Positions 16,661 to 23,783 of a stretch of DNA of 35,157 bases are shown here, piece by piece. The notes under the pieces were generated by a model. The model made no database searches, was not told the DNA's origin, and saw only the letters and a program-made list of their open reading frames with translations. This DNA comes from Betaproteobacteria bacterium (lineage in GTDB: Bacteria; Pseudomonadota; Gammaproteobacteria; Burkholderiales; Burkholderiaceae): contig JABMMT010000035.1 in the NCBI GenBank assembly GCA_013205155.1, positions 1-35,157 of the forward strand, written 5' to 3'. Numbering within the stretch: position 1 is the stretch's first letter; each line of letters starts with the position of its first letter. A program made the position numbers and the translations under genes.

Positions 16661-17133
16661 AGTCCTTATTCTTTCTCTTTGTAACCATTCTTTGCTTTAG
16701 CCTATCTGTTGCCAAGGACGCCGCTCCACTTGCACAAGATCCTGTACTAGAGCAGCGTTTAATCAGCATTTCTGAGGAGATGCGTTGTTTGGTTTGCCAA
16801 AATGAATCCTTAGCAGGCTCGCGTTCAGATTTAGCGAATGATCTTCGTAGAGAAATTCGCACCCTCATACAAGAGGGTAAAAGCGATGATCAAATCAGAA
16901 CCTTTATGGTTGAGCGCTATGGTGATTTTGTGCTCTATCGTCCACCAGTTAAGCCTATTACTTGGTTGCTGTGGATTGGACCCTTTGTCATTCTTGTTAT
17001 AGGAATTGTCGTTTTATTGAGCTACCTACGTCGCAGGAATCTGAGCATACCTAGCACGGCACTCTCTAAAACAGATAATGAAAAGATTGATGCCTTACTT
17101 AATCAAGATAGAAAATATAGGCGCAATGACTAA
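16657..17133 (+). CDS. ccmH: Cytochrome c maturation protein CcmH (short form)
   Basis: A 158-residue protein with a signal peptide (cleavage near residue 19) and the redox motif Cys44-Leu-Val-Cys47 in 'EEMRCLVCQNESLAGS'. A three-helix domain and a C-terminal membrane helix (about 106-125) follow. It binds the apocytochrome CXXCH and cooperates with CcmG. The TPR part found fused in E. coli CcmH is encoded separately here as ccmI, the common arrangement in Beta- and Alphaproteobacteria. The GTG start overlaps ccmG and the end overlaps ccmI by 8 bases. Confidence 0.95.
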   Translation: MKSLFFLFVTILCFSLSVAKDAAPLAQDPVLEQRLISISEEMRCLVCQNESLAGSRSDLANDLRREIRTLIQEGKSDDQIRTFMVERYGDFVLYRPPVKPITWLLWIGPFVILVIGIVVLLSYLRRRNLSIPSTALSKTDNEKIDALLNQDRKYRRND

Positions 17134-18316
17134 TTTTTTCGTACCTGCTTTTTTGTTATTGGTGCTTGTGCTCTTATTGTTATTGCGCCCCTTTTTATTT
17201 CCTGCAAAGGTACAGGCTACCTCTCGTCGTCAGATGAATGCAGCGATTTACCGTGAGGAGCTCGATAAACTAGAGGCCGAGCGTAATACTGGCTTGATCG
17301 CTGAGGCTGATTATGAAATTGCCCATGCTGAGATGCGTCAGCGACTCTTTCAGGATACGACTGAAGAGGATGATCTCGCTACTTTAGGATCAACTAAAAA
17401 AACAGCCATCGGAATCTGCGTTTTTATTGTGGTGATCTCATCTGGTTTATATTTTTCTTTTGGTGATGTGTATCGTGTTGCCCAGAAAAATTCTGAAACA
17501 CCTATCAGTCAAGAGGGTGTTGAGAAAATGGTGACCGAGTTTGCCACCAAGATGGAAAAAGACCCTAGCAATCTTCAGGGGTGGGTAATGCTCGCACGCT
17601 CATACCGAATCTTAGGGCGTAATCAAGATGCAGTTAAAGCATATGAACGTGCAGGTAGCTTTGTCGAGTCTGATCCTCAGTTATTAGCCGACTATGCTGA
17701 TACCCTTGCTGCAAATGCAAATGGTAATTTTGCAGGTAAACCTTTAAGTCTCATTAATCAGGCTCTGAAATTAGATCCTAATAATTTATTGGCGCTTTGG
17801 TTATCTGGCACGGCCGCATTTAATGCTAATAACTATCGTTCTGCAGTGCAAACCTGGGAAAAGCTTGCTTTGCAATTACCTCCTAATTCGGAGGAGCTAA
17901 AGATGATAGAGGGATCGATAGCGGAAGCGCGCTCTAAGGGTGGCTTAGCACCAAAAGCCACTATTATCTCTTCTGCAAAAGGCATTAGCGGTCAGATTGA
18001 GTTAGCTGGTGATATGAAGTCCAAGGTAAAGCAAGGCGATACGGTGATGGTTATTGCTCGTCAAGTGGGTGAGCGCATGCCTGTTGCAGTATTTAAAACA
18101 CCCATAGCTCAATTTCCGATGAGTTTTCTACTCAACGACGAATTAGCCATGAATCCAAGTGCACCATTATCAAAGCTGACCGAGGTCTCGATTGAAGTCA
18201 GAATATCAAAGACAGGAATGGCTAAGCCAGAAACTGGCGATTTGATTTCTGTAGCGAAGACGATCAAAGTTGGAGCAGAGAATGTCCGGCTCTTAGTAGA
18301 TCAAGAACGCCAGTAG
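17126..18316 (+). CDS. ccmI: Cytochrome c maturation TPR protein CcmI
   Basis: I place the start at ATG 17126 (396 residues), because 'MTNFFVPAFLLLVLVLLLLL' is the usual first helix of CcmI. A longer reading from 17078 would only add out-of-context codons inside ccmH. A second helix lies near residues 93-112 and the periplasmic part carries TPR repeats (about 148-260, e.g. 'GWVMLARSYRILGRNQDAVKAYERA' in two pieces). The C-terminal domain (about 290-396) is beta-rich. CcmI captures apocytochromes for the CcmF/H heme lyase. It is the last gene of the operon, meeting the minus-strand SDR gene 9 bp later. Confidence 0.93.
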   Translation: MTNFFVPAFLLLVLVLLLLLRPFLFPAKVQATSRRQMNAAIYREELDKLEAERNTGLIAEADYEIAHAEMRQRLFQDTTEEDDLATLGSTKKTAIGICVFIVVISSGLYFSFGDVYRVAQKNSETPISQEGVEKMVTEFATKMEKDPSNLQGWVMLARSYRILGRNQDAVKAYERAGSFVESDPQLLADYADTLAANANGNFAGKPLSLINQALKLDPNNLLALWLSGTAAFNANNYRSAVQTWEKLALQLPPNSEELKMIEGSIAEARSKGGLAPKATIISSAKGISGQIELAGDMKSKVKQGDTVMVIARQVGERMPVAVFKTPIAQFPMSFLLNDELAMNPSAPLSKLTEVSIEVRISKTGMAKPETGDLISVAKTIKVGAENVRLLVDQERQ

Positions 18317-18327
18317 TTCTTATTTTT
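18303..18327 (+). terminator. Possible terminator at the end of the ccm operon
   Basis: AAGAAC (18303-18308) pairs with GTTCTT (18316-18321) around a 7-base loop, followed by ATTTTT. The stem contains the ccmI stop codon and overlaps the end of the converging SDR gene. It is AT-rich and therefore weak. Confidence 0.35.
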
Positions 18328-19087
18328 AGCCACGACCAACAAATGGCATCTTCGTAGCCATAATGGTCATTGATAAGATGTTGCTCTCTAAGGGGAGCTG
18401 TGCCATGTGAAGTACTGCTTCACCGACATGGGCAACATCCATTCGTGGCTCAACCTTAATCGATTGATCGGCCTGCATAATGCCATTCGCCATGCGTTCT
18501 GTCATCTCAGTTGCAGCATTACCAATATCGATTTGACCGCAAGTTATATTAAATGGACGACCATCTAATGTAATTGCTTTTGTTAAGCCGCTAATTGCAT
18601 GCTTAGTAGAGGTATAAGGTGCAGACATTGGTCTTGGTGCATGGGCTGAAATCGAGCCATTATTGATAATTCTGCCACCTTGGGGTGATTGTGACTTCAT
18701 CATCCGAATCGCTTCTTGTGAACACAAGAAAGCACCACAAAGATTGGCGTTCACTACATTCATCCATTGCTCATAAGTAATATCTTCCATGGGAATAGCA
18801 GGGGCGCCCATGCCAGCATTATTAAACAGGACATCAATTCGAGAAAATTTAGCTTTTAGAGCAGCAAATAAGGCTTTGACTTCTTCGGGCTTACCTACAT
18901 CGCAAGCAACTGCTAGACAGTTATTTTCATTGCCACCAATATCGGCTATCGCCTTTTGGAGTCGATCTAGATTACGACCAGTCAGGACAACATTAAATCC
19001 TCCTTGAAGGAGTGATTTGGCGGCAGCTTTTCCGATGCCGGTGCCGGCGCCAGTAACAAGGGCTATTTTTGCTTGGCTTGTATTCAT
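18326..19087 (-). CDS. Short-chain dehydrogenase/reductase (SDR) family oxidoreductase
   Basis: A 253-residue classical SDR with the cofactor loop 'TGAGTGIG' (12-19), the 'NNAG' motif (89-92) and the catalytic Ser145/Tyr158/Lys162 set in 'NGSISAHA' and 'YTSTKHA'. 'LTGRNLDRL' after the second strand has an Arg that favours NADP(H). The substrate is not readable. It stands alone on the minus strand, convergent with ccmI. The upstream region carries no other gene for 194 bp apart from a doubtful 28-codon frame on the other strand. Confidence 0.93.
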   Translation of the reverse strand: MNTSQAKIALVTGAGTGIGKAAAKSLLQGGFNVVLTGRNLDRLQKAIADIGGNENNCLAVACDVGKPEEVKALFAALKAKFSRIDVLFNNAGMGAPAIPMEDITYEQWMNVVNANLCGAFLCSQEAIRMMKSQSPQGGRIINNGSISAHAPRPMSAPYTSTKHAISGLTKAITLDGRPFNITCGQIDIGNAATEMTERMANGIMQADQSIKVEPRMDVAHVGEAVLHMAQLPLESNILSMTIMATKMPFVGRG

Positions 19088-19281
19088 GATGTTCTCTAGC
19101 AGTTCTTAAAGGTCTTATCTTAGCTTGATTTATTTACTGGATTTGAATTTTTACGAATTTCTTGGCTAGGGGCATAATGAAAAAATGCAAAGAAATATAA
19201 AAACTAAAGAATTGTGTGACTTAAAAGGGCATGCTGGAGACGTACGTAAGCGCTTAAATCAGCTGAAATAATGGAAAAAAA

Positions 19282-19609
19282 ATGAAAAATAAACTATGTC
19301 ATTATTTGCTAGGAACTGTATTGGGATTATTGGCAATGCAGCTTGCTGCTCAACCTTATCCTAATAAACCAATTTCTCTAGTAGTACCTCAGGCTGCTGG
19401 TGGAACGAATGACATTGTTGCTCGCATGGTAGCTCCTCCATTTGGTGAAGCTATTGGTGCTTCTGTGGTGGTTGAGAATCGGCCTGGTGCTGGCGGAAAT
19501 ATCGGCACACAAGGCGTAGCACGCGCTGCGAAAGATGGCTATACCTTGTTACTGATGGCTAGCCAAGTGGGTGAAAATTGTGAAAGCTTCAGGCGCCCAG
19601 CTTGATTAA
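19282..19609 (+). pseudogene. Bug/TctC receptor gene collapsed by an internal deletion and frameshift
   Basis: The first 92 codons are an intact Bug start: a signal peptide ending 'MQLAAQ', then 'PNKPISLVVPQAAGGTNDIV', 'VVENRPGAGGNIGTQG' and 'AKDGYTLLLMAS'. At about 19560 the reading frame shifts. The next frame reads 'AKWVKIVKASGAQLD' and stops at TAA 19607-19609, exactly the end of a Bug protein. So the middle of the gene, roughly 200 or more codons, has been lost and the two ends joined out of phase. The nominal product (107 residues, stop at 19603-19605) would be exported but could not form the two-lobed receptor. It probably once preceded the dioxygenase gene at 19630. Confidence 0.88.
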
Positions 19610-19629
19610 GCTTTACCATTAGAAACTCT

Positions 19630-20385
19630 ATGTCTATTTCGCCGCTCAATCCTCCTTTAACTTCTGCAAAAGAACTGGCTCATGGCTTACGTGAGAATGG
19701 CTACGTGGTAGCTTCAGCAGAAACTGTCGCTGAGCTGGCTCATGTCCCTTTGACTAACTTGCAAGGCTTAACTCAATATTGGGAAGGCTTACCCCGTGAT
19801 CCATATCTAAAAGATGGTGGTCGTTATCGTTTTCGACGCCATGCCAGTTATGAGATACAAAAAGGTGGACTTACCTTAGTGCCTCATCGTGCGCATTGGC
19901 AATCGGTTAATTACAACGCCTTACATGGCGGAATTGAGCGTTGGTTTGAGCCGATTCAAAATCAATTAATAGATAGTGCTGCTTGGCAATCACTCTTACT
20001 TGGTTTAGGACAGATGTTAAGTACTCTAAAGCCAGTCAATGCTTGGTTTATAGAGGCGCACCAATTTCGGATTGATACTACGGATGGTATTGGCCGACCA
20101 ACCCCTGAGGGGGCTCATCGAGATGGGGTTGATTTCGTAGCAGTTTTTTTACTAGACCGACTTGGTATCAAAGGTGGAGAAACGAGAATATTTGATGCCC
20201 AAGGATCGGCTGGCTTACGATTTACACTCACTCAGCCTTGGTCCTTATTGCTAATGAATGATGAGAAGATGATTCACGAGTCCACACCCATTCAGCCGAG
20301 CGAGAATTATGGGTATCGCGATACATTGGTCTTAACATATCGCTCAAATGGCTTTCAGGATTCCCCTAAGCGAAGTCAGCAATAA
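19630..20385 (+). CDS. 2-oxoglutarate/Fe(II) dioxygenase family protein (2OG-Fe_Oxy_2 type)
   Basis: A 251-residue protein resembling the PF10014 family, which includes free amino-acid hydroxylases such as L-isoleucine 4-hydroxylase. The iron-binding facial triad is visible as His163-x-Asp165 in 'PEGAHRDGVDFV' and His216 in 'KMIHESTPI'. Arg230 in 'GYRDTLVLTY' is well placed to bind 2-oxoglutarate. No signal peptide is seen. The start has only a weak ribosome site, and the gene lies 20 bp after the fossil Bug gene, suggesting it was the second gene of a transport-plus-enzyme pair. The substrate is unknown; an amino acid is the family-based guess. Confidence 0.87.
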   Translation: MSISPLNPPLTSAKELAHGLRENGYVVASAETVAELAHVPLTNLQGLTQYWEGLPRDPYLKDGGRYRFRRHASYEIQKGGLTLVPHRAHWQSVNYNALHGGIERWFEPIQNQLIDSAAWQSLLLGLGQMLSTLKPVNAWFIEAHQFRIDTTDGIGRPTPEGAHRDGVDFVAVFLLDRLGIKGGETRIFDAQGSAGLRFTLTQPWSLLLMNDEKMIHESTPIQPSENYGYRDTLVLTYRSNGFQDSPKRSQQ

Positions 20386-20388
20386 GGC

Positions 20389-21372
20389 TTATTCTGGCTC
20401 CATGCCAGCTTCTTTAATAGCCTTGGCCCATTTCGCTGTTTCTAGTTTAATTTTCTGACTTAACGCCTCTGGTGTACCGGGTTGTGATTCAAAACCCATC
20501 GCAGAAAAACGCTCAACTAAGTCTTTAGATTTAGCGGCATCATTTATGGCCTTATTCAGTCTTATTACAGCATCATTAGGCATGCCTGCTGGTCCAAAGG
20601 CGGCAAAAAATGCGATTAACTCATAACCCTTGATACCAAGAGCTTCGTTAACAGTTGGTAATTCAGGGATAGCAGGCGAACGCTTCAATGAAGTCACTGC
20701 AAGCCCACGGATTTTGCCAGCTTGCACCTGTGGCAATGTCACGGCAAAGTCGGCGGTAAACATATTGATTTGGCCGCCAATGAGATCGGTCATGGCATTT
20801 GGACCGCTCTTATAAGAAACACCTGTCATTTTGATGCCAGCAACACTCGAGAGCATTTCTGAAGAAACGCGTTGTGAAGTACTAGCATAGCCAAAGGTAA
20901 TTTTTCCTGGATCTGCTTTTGCAAGAGAAACAAATCCGTTGAGAGATTTTGCTGGCACATCATTGTTGATGGCAACGATTAAAGGAACCGAGCCAAAATA
21001 GCCAATAGGAGCAAAAGCAGTGTCTTGGTTATAGGGCAGATTTTTTACTAAGCTCTTTAATGCGGCGTTAGTACTATTAGTTCCAAATAGCAGGGTATAG
21101 CCATCGGCTGGTGCTTTGGCAACCAAGTCAGCACCAATCATGCCATTGGCTCCTGGGCGGTTTTCAATCACCACTGGCTGCCCTAAAGATTCAGTCATTT
21201 TTGCCGCAAAGGCTCGTCCAATTTGATCTGTTGCGCTACCAGCAGCAAAGGGAACAATCGCTTTAATTGGTTTTGAGGGGTAGTTGTCCGCAAAGACGAG
21301 TGTGCTGCTAATGGCTAACATTAGGCCTGCACAGGACAAAATAAAGTGCTTTAAGAAGGTGTTGGTTTTCAT
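20389..21372 (-). CDS. Bug-type (TctC) periplasmic substrate-binding protein
   Basis: A 327-residue intact TTT-family receptor. A signal peptide ends near 'SSTLVFADN' (about 21-29), followed by 'YPSKPIKAIVPFAAGSATDQ', 'VVIENRPGANGMIGADLV' and 'PADGYTLLFGTNST'. A GGAG ribosome site precedes the ATG. It converges on the dioxygenase gene with only 3 bp between the stops. No TctA or TctB is encoded in the window, so it is an orphan receptor whose permease must lie elsewhere. The MFS gene is divergent from it across an 84-bp gap. The ligand is unknown. Confidence 0.95.
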   Translation of the reverse strand: MKTNTFLKHFILSCAGLMLAISSTLVFADNYPSKPIKAIVPFAAGSATDQIGRAFAAKMTESLGQPVVIENRPGANGMIGADLVAKAPADGYTLLFGTNSTNAALKSLVKNLPYNQDTAFAPIGYFGSVPLIVAINNDVPAKSLNGFVSLAKADPGKITFGYASTSQRVSSEMLSSVAGIKMTGVSYKSGPNAMTDLIGGQINMFTADFAVTLPQVQAGKIRGLAVTSLKRSPAIPELPTVNEALGIKGYELIAFFAAFGPAGMPNDAVIRLNKAINDAAKSKDLVERFSAMGFESQPGTPEALSQKIKLETAKWAKAIKEAGMEPE

Positions 21373-21456
21373 AGTGTCTCCTGCTGTTTTTCATAGTGTA
21401 GCGGGTTTGGCCCTCTTGGGGCGAGTAGAATGACTTCACGTTTTCACTGAGTCTTT

Positions 21457-22692
21457 ATGCGCTTTCGATCAGCTGGCTATACCCCTCTTATGCTTCTTGC
21501 ACAAACCTGTGCTTTATTGGGTTTTGCTTGCTACGCAGTAGTTTTAACCACCTTGCAAGAAGAGTGGCGCTTATCAAACCTCCAGTCAGGTTTGATAGCT
21601 AGTGCTTTCTTCCTTGGATATATGCTTGCAGTGCCCCTAGCAACTGCGCTGACTGATCGAGTAGACGCTCGTAAGGTGTATTTAGTGGGAGGTCTTTCCG
21701 CTACTCTTGGTCTTCTAGGCATGGCCTTTTTTGCTTTTAATTTTTGGACCGCCCTGATTTTTATGGCCATTAATGGCGCTGGTCTTGCTGGCACCTATAT
21801 GCCGGGACTCAAAATTTTATCTGATCGTATTCAGACTGGTGAGTTAACTAGGCACATTGCTTTTTATACAGCTTTCTTTGGCATTGGAACTGGTTTTTCT
21901 TATCTCTGTTCTGGTTGGATCTTAAGTGCACTTGGTTGGCATTATGTATTTGGCATTATTGCGCTTGGTCCCTTTAGTGCTTTTTTAATTGTGCTCTTAT
22001 TGATTCCACCTTTGCAACATGAGAAGTGGAAAGGCCCTATCAATATTCGTCTGCATGATATTTTTCCAGTCGATAAATGGAAATTAGTTTTACAAGATAA
22101 AAATGCATCCGGATTTATCTTTGGTTACACCGTGCACTCTTTGGAGTTGTTTGCCTCAAGAAGTTGGCTGGTTGCTTTTTTTGCTTTTTGTACTGTAGTG
22201 ACAGGTGAAACTTTCTTATTAGCTGCAACGACTCTAGCTGGCATTATTACTTTCTTTGGTGTTCCTTCATCTATTCTCGGTAATGAAATCGCACTTCGTA
22301 TTGGCAGGCAAAAATGGATTTGTATAGTGATGGTGACGAGTGCAGTTTTTGGGATTGCCTTAGCCTGTTCTACAGGCCAATCTTGGTGGTTGATCTTTGC
22401 TTTAGCCGTTGGACATGCCATTTTTATCATGGCTGATTCTTCTACTTTGACTGCAGGCCTAGTGATCAGCACCAAAGAAAATATCAAAGGTGCTGCGATG
22501 GGGCTGCACTCTCTTATGGGCTTTGGTGGGGGTTTATTAGGCCCAGCGATTTTTGGTTTTATGTTGGATATTTTTGGATCCCGCGCATCCCAATCCTCCT
22601 GGATCTGGGCATATGCTTCGGTAGTGATTTGGGGCATCCTATTTGTTATTTATGAACGTCGAAATGGTTGGGGTAGTAAAACAAGTAGATGA
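21457..22692 (+). CDS. Major facilitator superfamily (MFS) transporter
   Basis: A 411-residue membrane protein with about 12 predicted helices. The MFS motif between helices 2 and 3 reads 'ATALTDRVDARKVYLVGG', a variant of GxxxDRxGRR. The N-half helix 'LALLGLAFFAFNFW'-like region and the C-half 'SLMGFGGGLLGPAIFGFMLD' are typical. The drug-or-solute specificity cannot be read. No clear ribosome site is seen before the ATG at 21457. It shares a short divergent control region with the Bug receptor at 20389-21372, which may hint at a related ligand. Confidence 0.9.
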   Translation: MRFRSAGYTPLMLLAQTCALLGFACYAVVLTTLQEEWRLSNLQSGLIASAFFLGYMLAVPLATALTDRVDARKVYLVGGLSATLGLLGMAFFAFNFWTALIFMAINGAGLAGTYMPGLKILSDRIQTGELTRHIAFYTAFFGIGTGFSYLCSGWILSALGWHYVFGIIALGPFSAFLIVLLLIPPLQHEKWKGPINIRLHDIFPVDKWKLVLQDKNASGFIFGYTVHSLELFASRSWLVAFFAFCTVVTGETFLLAATTLAGIITFFGVPSSILGNEIALRIGRQKWICIVMVTSAVFGIALACSTGQSWWLIFALAVGHAIFIMADSSTLTAGLVISTKENIKGAAMGLHSLMGFGGGLLGPAIFGFMLDIFGSRASQSSWIWAYASVVIWGILFVIYERRNGWGSKTSR

Positions 22693-22778
22693 AAGATAGC
22701 CTCGTTTCTTATCACTGCTCTAGCGTCATACTGCCTAGTTAGCTGATTGAGCCGGCTCTGGTGGTGTCTGCAGTCTAT

Positions 22779-23180
22779 CTAGGAGAAGCGACTTCCGATC
22801 CAGTAAGTAAAGCCAGCAGTAACTGAAGTTACTGCGCTTCCCCAAGCAATATCAATAAAGGCGAGTCTCGTAGGAAAGTCGCGAACCACGGCTAGATTGG
22901 TGAGGTCGTAGGTCATATAACAAAAAAACCCAAACAATGCACCATATTGCACTGCATATACCCACGATTGTTTTGAGAGCGCTGGGACAATCACAAAAAT
23001 AGTCACTCCGAGGGCATATAGAAGATAAAAGGCAAGACCAGCAATCAATTTGGGTTCAGTCGCCATCAGACTCCCCATTTCTTGCTGGTAAAGGTTCTTG
23101 GCTACAACTAGGAGCCAGATTAAATCAATGGCTACTAGCATAATCAGAAACGAAAAATAGATAGTTAAATACTTGATCAT
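22779..23180 (-). CDS. DUF2177 membrane protein
   Basis: The likely start is the ATG at 23180 (133 residues), because AAGGAT lies just upstream and the family begins near 'MIKYLTIYFSFLIMLVAIDL'. A longer frame to 23252 adds an unlikely leader. Four helices are evident, and 'DLIWLLVVAKNLYQQEMG' and 'GFFCYMTYDLTNLAVVRDFP' match DUF2177. The family has no established function. It often lies in clusters with chalcone-isomerase-like, DUF3833 and cyclopropane-fatty-acid-type genes, which are elsewhere in this window (8945-10042). It is divergent from the stress protein gene. Confidence 0.87.
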   Translation of the reverse strand: MIKYLTIYFSFLIMLVAIDLIWLLVVAKNLYQQEMGSLMATEPKLIAGLAFYLLYALGVTIFVIVPALSKQSWVYAVQYGALFGFFCYMTYDLTNLAVVRDFPTRLAFIDIAWGSAVTSVTAGFTYWIGSRFS

Positions 23181-23269
23181 TTTATTTATCCTTTTGAGCT
23201 TTAATGCATTAATTATCAGTATTATGATGTAATCAGTAAATAAGCAGTTCAATTTAAAGGGAGTCGGAT

Positions 23270-23710
23270 ATGTTTAAGCATTTATTGGTACCAGTAGATG
23301 GTTCAGATGTAAGCAAAAAAGCCCTCAAGGAAGTCGCGAAGCTTGCCAACGCAGATAAAGCGGCAGTGACGTTAGCATATGTCTCTGATCCGCTTCCGCC
23401 TATGGTGTACTCCGATAGCACCATGGGTTATGGAGTGTCTCAAAAAGACCACCAGAAGGTTTGTGCTGCCTATGCAGAGGATGTGTTTAAAAATGCAGCT
23501 AAAGCGCTAGGGCTAGGTATTAAGGCCAAATCCTTGCATGTTTCTAATACCAATCTATCCGCTGGCATTTTGGACGCTGCAAAAAAAGCGAAAGCGGATG
23601 TCATTGTGATGGCATCGCATAAGCGCACTGGCATCAAAGGAATATTACTTGGTAGCGAGACGCATGAAGTGATTGTGCATGCTACTTTGCCAGTTTTAGT
23701 GCTGGGTTAA
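23270..23710 (+). CDS. Universal stress protein (UspA family)
   Basis: A 146-residue single-domain Usp. The N-terminal 'MFKHLLVPVDGSDVSKKAL' and the C-terminal nucleotide-binding segment 'MASHKRTGIKGILLGSETHE' (about 115-134, glycine-rich with GS) are diagnostic, so it probably binds ATP. It has a strong AAGGGAG ribosome site and ends in a strong intrinsic terminator at 23731-23755. The 90-bp region before it holds a perfect TTAATGCATTAA palindrome (23201-23212), which could serve either this gene or the divergent DUF2177 gene. Role: cytoplasmic stress survival, detail unknown. Confidence 0.95.
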   Translation: MFKHLLVPVDGSDVSKKALKEVAKLANADKAAVTLAYVSDPLPPMVYSDSTMGYGVSQKDHQKVCAAYAEDVFKNAAKALGLGIKAKSLHVSNTNLSAGILDAAKKAKADVIVMASHKRTGIKGILLGSETHEVIVHATLPVLVLG

Positions 23711-23730
23711 GTTCTTATTGCAATAGTGAA

Positions 23731-23755
23731 AAGGGTCCACTAGGACCCTTTTTTT
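23731..23755 (+). terminator. Strong intrinsic terminator after the universal stress protein gene
   Basis: AAGGGTCC (23731-23738), loop ACTA and GGACCCTT (23743-23750), then five more T. The stem is 8 bp and perfect. Read on the minus strand it could also help end the converging M23 peptidase transcript. Confidence 0.88.
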
Positions 23756-23783
23756 GTCGCCAAAGTTTTGAAGATGAAGATGA

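Noticed and set aside
17078-17125. Earlier start for ccmI inside ccmH
   Set aside because: The 16 extra codons are charged and precede the normal first helix of CcmI, which begins at 17126.
23225-23235. FNR-like box (TGAT...ATCA)
   Set aside because: The spacer is 3 bases instead of 4 and the outer bases of the consensus are missing.
23183-23252. 24-codon N-terminal extension of the DUF2177 protein
   Set aside because: The ribosome site and family start point to the ATG at 23180.
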